Assembly (NCBI GenBank): GCA_021772355.1
Contig: JAJFMB010000010.1
Span: 1 to 6,899 of the forward strand
Source of the DNA: Chlamydiota bacterium
GTDB lineage: Bacteria > Chlamydiota > Chlamydiia > Chlamydiales > JAJFMB01
Reading direction: 5' to 3'
Length of the DNA: 6,899 nt
Below, one piece after another: positions 4,310-6,899 of the stretch (position 1 is the stretch's first letter; each line of letters begins with the position of its first letter). Under the pieces are notes generated by a model, which did no database searches, was not told where the DNA came from, and saw only the letters and a program-made list of their open reading frames with translations. The position numbers and the translations under genes are program-made.

Positions 4310-4675
4310 TCACTCAGACTTCATGGCGTTCTGTATAATTTCAAACAAAAGCCCATTCATTTTTTGATCGAACTGCTCAGAATTGACACTTGATCCAGCT
4401 TTGACACGAGCTAACAACGTTCGCTGTAAGAGAGCAAATGTAGCAGGATTATTTTTTAGATCTGTAATTGCATTTAGCAAAGCTCTAGGTGGTAAGTTTC
4501 CCGTTGCCTCTTCAATTGCTATTTGCAATCCATTAAGATCTCCAATTTTACCGGCCTTTCCCCCTTTTTCAGGAAGAGTCAATAATTCCGGTGGTGTTGG
4601 AGACGGCCCTTTTTTGGCAGGACCGCTAACCCCTCCCGACGATTCGGGCGGTCTTGGTTGTATAGCACCTGGCAT
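4310..4675 (-). CDS. Proline-rich 121-residue protein, possible type III secretion substrate with needle-like C-terminus
   Basis: This is the first gene of the type III chaperone operon. Its ATG has AAGGGG (4683-4688) 7 bases upstream and lies about 27 bases after a near-consensus promoter. Residues 1-37 are low complexity (ten prolines with Gly, Ser and Lys) and probably disordered, as in many type III secretion signals or chaperone-binding regions. Residues 48-120 look helical. In that half, A69, L73, P77, A81-L82-L83, N98, K105 and I113-I114-Q115-N116 match, by eye and allowing a one-residue shift near the end, the pattern of needle subunits such as PrgI (AL..L...P...ALL, N, K, IIQN). This resemblance is short, and helical proteins can match by chance. 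At 121 residues it is longer than usual needle proteins (about 80), the excess being the proline-rich part. No signal peptide or membrane helix is seen. Other possibilities are a CT577-like protein or an effector of unknown role. Confidence 0.8.
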   Translation of the reverse strand: MPGAIQPRPPESSGGVSGPAKKGPSPTPPELLTLPEKGGKAGKIGDLNGLQIAIEEATGNLPPRALLNAITDLKNNPATFALLQRTLLARVKAGSSVNSEQFDQKMNGLLFEIIQNAMKSE

Positions 4676-4708
4676 ACCACTTCCCCTTATTCAAATAATC
4701 TTTACCTT

Positions 4709-4736
4709 ATTATATCTTACTCATGAAAAATTTCAA
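4709..4736 (-). promoter_or_regulatory. Near-consensus sigma70 (sigma66)-type promoter of the type III operon
   Basis: On the minus strand, TTGAAA (4731-4736, 5 of 6) is followed after 16 bases by a perfect TATAAT (4709-4714). Initiation near 4702 gives a leader of about 27 bases to the ATG at 4675, with the ribosome site well placed. This is the clearest promoter in the window. Confidence 0.75.
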
Positions 4737-4779
4737 ATCTTTTTATAAAAGTTAAAATAATTTGTTTTTATTATTAAGG

Positions 4780-4808
4780 TTGCATTAAAATTCATTCTCT
4801 ATTAAAAT
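4780..4808 (+). promoter_or_regulatory. Candidate distal promoter for the 465-residue gene
   Basis: TAAAAT (4803-4808, 5 of 6) lies 17 bases after TTGCAT (4780-4785, 3 of 6). It would give a leader of about 125 bases. In such AT-rich sequence this could be chance. Confidence 0.25.
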
Positions 4809-4877
4809 GTAAAGAGTCGGTAAACTTCTGAATCGTTAATAGAAATATTGTAAAAGCGGATTTTCAGCGCCAATTGC

Positions 4878-4906
4878 TTGAAGTTTGAATAAGTACTGTA
4901 CATATT
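4878..4906 (+). promoter_or_regulatory. Candidate proximal promoter for the 465-residue gene
   Basis: TTGAAG (4878-4883, 4 of 6) is followed after 17 bases by CATATT (4901-4906, 4 of 6). Initiation near 4913 would give a leader of about 27 bases, like the opposite operon. The palindrome at 4904-4919 would overlap the -10 element and the start point. Confidence 0.35.
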
Positions 4907-4919
4907 AAATTATTTTAAT
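4904..4919. repeat. AT-rich palindrome ATTAAA-N4-TTTAAT
   Basis: ATTAAA (4904-4909) and TTTAAT (4914-4919) are perfect inverted repeats around TTAT, placed where transcription of the 465-residue gene is likely to start. It could be an operator, but AT-only palindromes arise easily by chance. Confidence 0.3.
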
Positions 4920-4939
4920 CAATTGGTATTTAACACCTT

Positions 4940-6337
4940 ATGTTAACAGTTCAAATCAGGAAAAACCGAATCTCCCTTGAAGATTACAATTATAAAAGGG
5001 ATATCCAATACCGCCAATTCCTCTCCTCCCTCACAGTCTTTGAATCACAGATCTTACAAGAAATAGTTGACGGCTCCCTTACAACTACAGCAGAAAAAAT
5101 TTCCAACAATATCGATGCTGACGAAAGCGCTATTCTTCCCTTTTTGGATAAACTTCATAAAATCCAGCTTATCCAAAGCCAAGATAAACTTATTTTTGTC
5201 GACAAAGAACTCCGTAAGTATTTTGAAGTTCATATCGCACAATTCGATGAAGATTTTAAGCCCAACCTAGAATATTTACACGGCCTTCTTCACAAGCTAT
5301 CTATCCATATTCTTCCCAACTGGTATGCAATACCTCGTACTTCCGACGATATTTTCAGTTCTATCATCGATAAATACATGATCACTCCAAAAACATACTC
5401 TTCTTACTTAAAAGAGTTAACTTTTGACAGCACCACTCTTAACGCTATTTTTCAAGACGTCTACACGGCACCTGAGTATCAATTGAATGCCAAAGAAGTG
5501 ATGCAAAAATACACCTTATCCCGCGAAGAATTCACGGAATGTATGCTATTGCTCGAATACAATCTTGTCTGTTGTACTAGCTATCAACAGGTCGATGATC
5601 AGTGGGAAGAAATCATCACCCCTTTTCATGAATGGCATGAGCATTTACTTTTTCAAAAAAGATCAATCCCTACGTCAATTACAAAAGCAGAAGAAATTAA
5701 GCGTCACCATTCAGAGAGCTTCGGTTTCGTTTCTGATTTGAATATCATCATCAATCACTTACAAAATCGTCCTCTTCCTGTTGAAGAAACAGAAAATGAA
5801 CATACATTGTCAGAGTCTATCTCAACAAAATTGTTTCCTCAGCACTCATCTAATCATGTTAAAAATCTTGTAGCCAAAATCCTACAACTTCATTTAGCCG
5901 AAGTTAGAGATAACGAAATGCATGCCTTGCCAAAATCGGAAGAGTGGCTCGAACAATCTTTAGAAGAGCAAGCTATGCTCCTCTATCGCCACCCTTCATC
6001 CTGCTTTCGCCATCTTCTAAAGGAAAATTCCTTTTGCGATCGTGATTTAAGAGAAACAGAAAAAAATATGCGCCGTGTCCTACAAAGTGGCTGGGTTTAT
6101 TACGACGATTTCATCAAAGGCTTTACCGCCCCGATTGGAGATACAGAAGCTGTCTCTCTCACAAAAAAAGGGAGACAGTGGCAATATGCCCGCCCTGTCT
6201 ACAAGGAGCCTCAGCTTCAGATCATTAAACATACCATCTTTGGCCGCCTTTTCGAAGCAGGCATCGTAGCCACCGGTATTCATAAAGATAAACTCTGCTT
6301 TTCCATTACACCATTCGGAAAAGAAATCATCACCTAA
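4940..6337 (+). CDS. Hypothetical 465-residue protein with winged-helix-like segments
   Basis: I do not recognise this gene by name. It has no signal peptide or membrane segment and is charged and helical, so it is probably cytoplasmic. Several stretches have winged-helix spacing: about 31-85 (LTVFESQILQEIVDG, then AEKISNNI, then FLDKLHKIQLIQ and a turn SQDKLIFV), about 165-215, about 345-400 (LYRHPSSCFRHLL to LQSGWVYYDDF), and the C-terminal end, which has the look of FGRLFEAGIVATGI followed by FSITPFGKEI. This succession faintly recalls the repeated winged helices of XPB-associated (Helicase_C_3-type) domains, which is inference without a search. A DNA-binding or adaptor role is possible. 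The ATG at 4940 has no clear Shine-Dalgarno motif, but no better start lies nearby. It is divergent from the type III operon (about 265 bases between starts) and convergent with recF (13-base gap, no visible terminator). Confidence 0.85.
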   Translation: MLTVQIRKNRISLEDYNYKRDIQYRQFLSSLTVFESQILQEIVDGSLTTTAEKISNNIDADESAILPFLDKLHKIQLIQSQDKLIFVDKELRKYFEVHIAQFDEDFKPNLEYLHGLLHKLSIHILPNWYAIPRTSDDIFSSIIDKYMITPKTYSSYLKELTFDSTTLNAIFQDVYTAPEYQLNAKEVMQKYTLSREEFTECMLLLEYNLVCCTSYQQVDDQWEEIITPFHEWHEHLLFQKRSIPTSITKAEEIKRHHSESFGFVSDLNIIINHLQNRPLPVEETENEHTLSESISTKLFPQHSSNHVKNLVAKILQLHLAEVRDNEMHALPKSEEWLEQSLEEQAMLLYRHPSSCFRHLLKENSFCDRDLRETEKNMRRVLQSGWVYYDDFIKGFTAPIGDTEAVSLTKKGRQWQYARPVYKEPQLQIIKHTIFGRLFEAGIVATGIHKDKLCFSITPFGKEIIT

Positions 6338-6350
6338 ACTTGAAATAGAT

Positions 6351-6899
6351 TTAGTGAGACATGGCTAGGTTAATTTCATGGGAAGGCACAACAAAGTTAT
6401 GCTCCTGGGTTGAGGTCAGAAAAACTTGCTGAAGATTAATAAGAGAATCGAACAGTTTTTGACGTCTGTAATCATCAAGCCCCATCGAAACATCGTCGAG
6501 AAGCATTAAAGGAACTTCATCAGCTAAACTTTTAAGACGTTCCCACTCGGCAAACTTGAGCGCAACAACAACACTGCGCTTTTGCCCTTCACTCGCATAA
6601 ACTTTTACATCTTGATCTCCGATAGCAAAAACAAGATCGTCCTTATGCGGACCAACAAAGGTGAAACCAAGAAGCATCTCTTTTTGTCGGCAACGTGCAA
6701 ATTGTTCTAAATAGTAAGGCTTGAGCTCCTTCTCTTTAGGAGCTCCACTCTTGTAAAAAAGCTGCAGACGTTCTTTTTCACCACTAAACAGGCAATAAAA
6801 ACGCTCGGCACGCTCTTGCAACTCCACAACAGCCTTACGTCTTTGAGTTGTCACATAAGCTGCTGAATTCGCCATCTCATACTCCCAACTTTCGATCGT
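6351..6899 (-). CDS. recF: DNA repair/replication protein RecF, C-terminal part (5' end outside window)
   Basis: The frame is open from the window end (6899) to TAA at 6351-6353. It gives 182 residues, about half of the usual 350-370. RecF is a cytoplasmic SMC-like ATPase that binds gapped DNA and, with RecO and RecR, loads RecA. The visible part contains the RecF signature GPHKDDLVF, the ABC signature region YASEGQKR followed by VVALKFAEW, the Walker B LMLLDDV, the D-loop region (here VSMGLDDYRR) and the switch region QVFLTST. The Walker A motif would lie outside the window. The D-loop reads MGLD where E. coli and many others have SELD. Residues WEYEMANSAAYV before the first internal Met match the RecF W..QLA..GA pattern, so that Met (6873-6875) is internal and not the start. 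Confidence 0.95.
   Translation of the reverse strand, partial: TIESWEYEMANSAAYVTTQRRKAVVELQERAERFYCLFSGEKERLQLFYKSGAPKEKELKPYYLEQFARCRQKEMLLGFTFVGPHKDDLVFAIGDQDVKVYASEGQKRSVVVALKFAEWERLKSLADEVPLMLLDDVSMGLDDYRRQKLFDSLINLQQVFLTSTQEHNFVVPSHEINLAMSH
6723..6745. repeat. 8-bp perfect inverted repeat inside recF
   Basis: GAGCTCCT (6723-6730) and AGGAGCTC (6738-6745) are perfect reverse complements with a 7-base loop. The hairpin is fully inside coding sequence (the codons for GAPKEKEL) and has no T-tract. It may be a chance product of codon use. Confidence 0.35.

Larger units (their letters stand above)
4737..4939. other. AT-rich divergent intergenic region
   Basis: This stretch between the type III operon promoter and the 465-residue gene contains no convincing ORF, tRNA or terminator. 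It holds two weak plus-strand promoter candidates and a short palindrome (listed separately). CAATTG appears twice, at 4871-4876 and 4920-4925, and GTAC-T-GTAC lies at 4893-4901. The part between about 4810 and 4870 shows nothing I can interpret. Confidence 0.5.

Noticed and set aside
4383..4748. 121-residue plus-strand ORF antisense to the proline-rich protein
   Set aside because: It is a shadow of the real gene. It runs over the minus-strand promoter, lacks a ribosome site, and has low-complexity Pro/Gly from the opposite strand. The minus-strand genes have good ribosome sites and operon spacing.
6080..6283. 64-67-residue ORFs on both strands within the end of the 465-residue gene
   Set aside because: They are out-of-frame shadows of a long continuous ORF.
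1..6899. tRNA, rRNA, CRISPR array or prophage genes
   Set aside because: No cloverleaf-like sequence, regularly spaced repeats or phage-type proteins were found anywhere on either strand by eye.

Overview
The window looks like a chromosomal segment of a member of the Chlamydiae, most likely one of the environmental (Parachlamydia-, Waddlia- or Simkania-like) lineages. The reasons are: folD directly followed by apbE, with recF nearby, which as I recall is a neighbourhood also seen around CT074-CT078 of Chlamydia trachomatis; a type III secretion chaperone operon in a plain housekeeping context; moderately AT-rich sequence; and sigma70-type promoters. Species-level placement is inference only.

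Layout from left to right. Positions 2-478 (+) are the C-terminal part of a HAD-family phosphatase whose start lies outside the window. It converges on a two-gene minus-strand operon (1398 to 497) encoding two small exported proteins. These are gapless paralogs of each other and keep two cysteines at exactly the same positions (C25 and C137). Directly upstream of that operon sits a 125-bp, transposase-less insertion element (1419-1543) with 20-bp perfect terminal inverted repeats and a 9-bp target duplication carrying one mismatch. The element ends ten bases before the first gene's Shine-Dalgarno motif, so that operon must now be transcribed from within or across it. On the other side of the element is the folD leader, with overlapping hairpins, a T-tract and a 14-codon upstream ORF whose stop overlaps the folD start.

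folD (one-carbon/folate metabolism) and apbE (FAD:protein FMN transferase, flavinylating membrane electron-transfer proteins such as Na+-NQR) overlap by 8 bases and form a plus-strand operon. apbE converges, with a 2-base gap, on a three-gene minus-strand operon (4675 to 3503). This operon has a near-consensus promoter (TTGAAA-N16-TATAAT) and encodes a proline-rich 121-residue protein, a 92-residue charged helical protein and a SycD/LcrH-type TPR chaperone. No translocator genes follow the chaperone. The C-terminal half of the 121-residue protein has a residue pattern reminiscent of type III needle subunits, so the trio may be a needle-like substrate with two small helper proteins. This is the most interesting hypothesis in the window and it is unproven.

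A 250-base AT-rich intergenic region separates this operon from a divergent 465-residue protein of unknown function that seems to consist of repeated winged-helix-like segments. The window ends in the C-terminal part of recF on the minus strand, convergent with the 465-residue gene.

No rRNA, tRNA or CRISPR array was seen.
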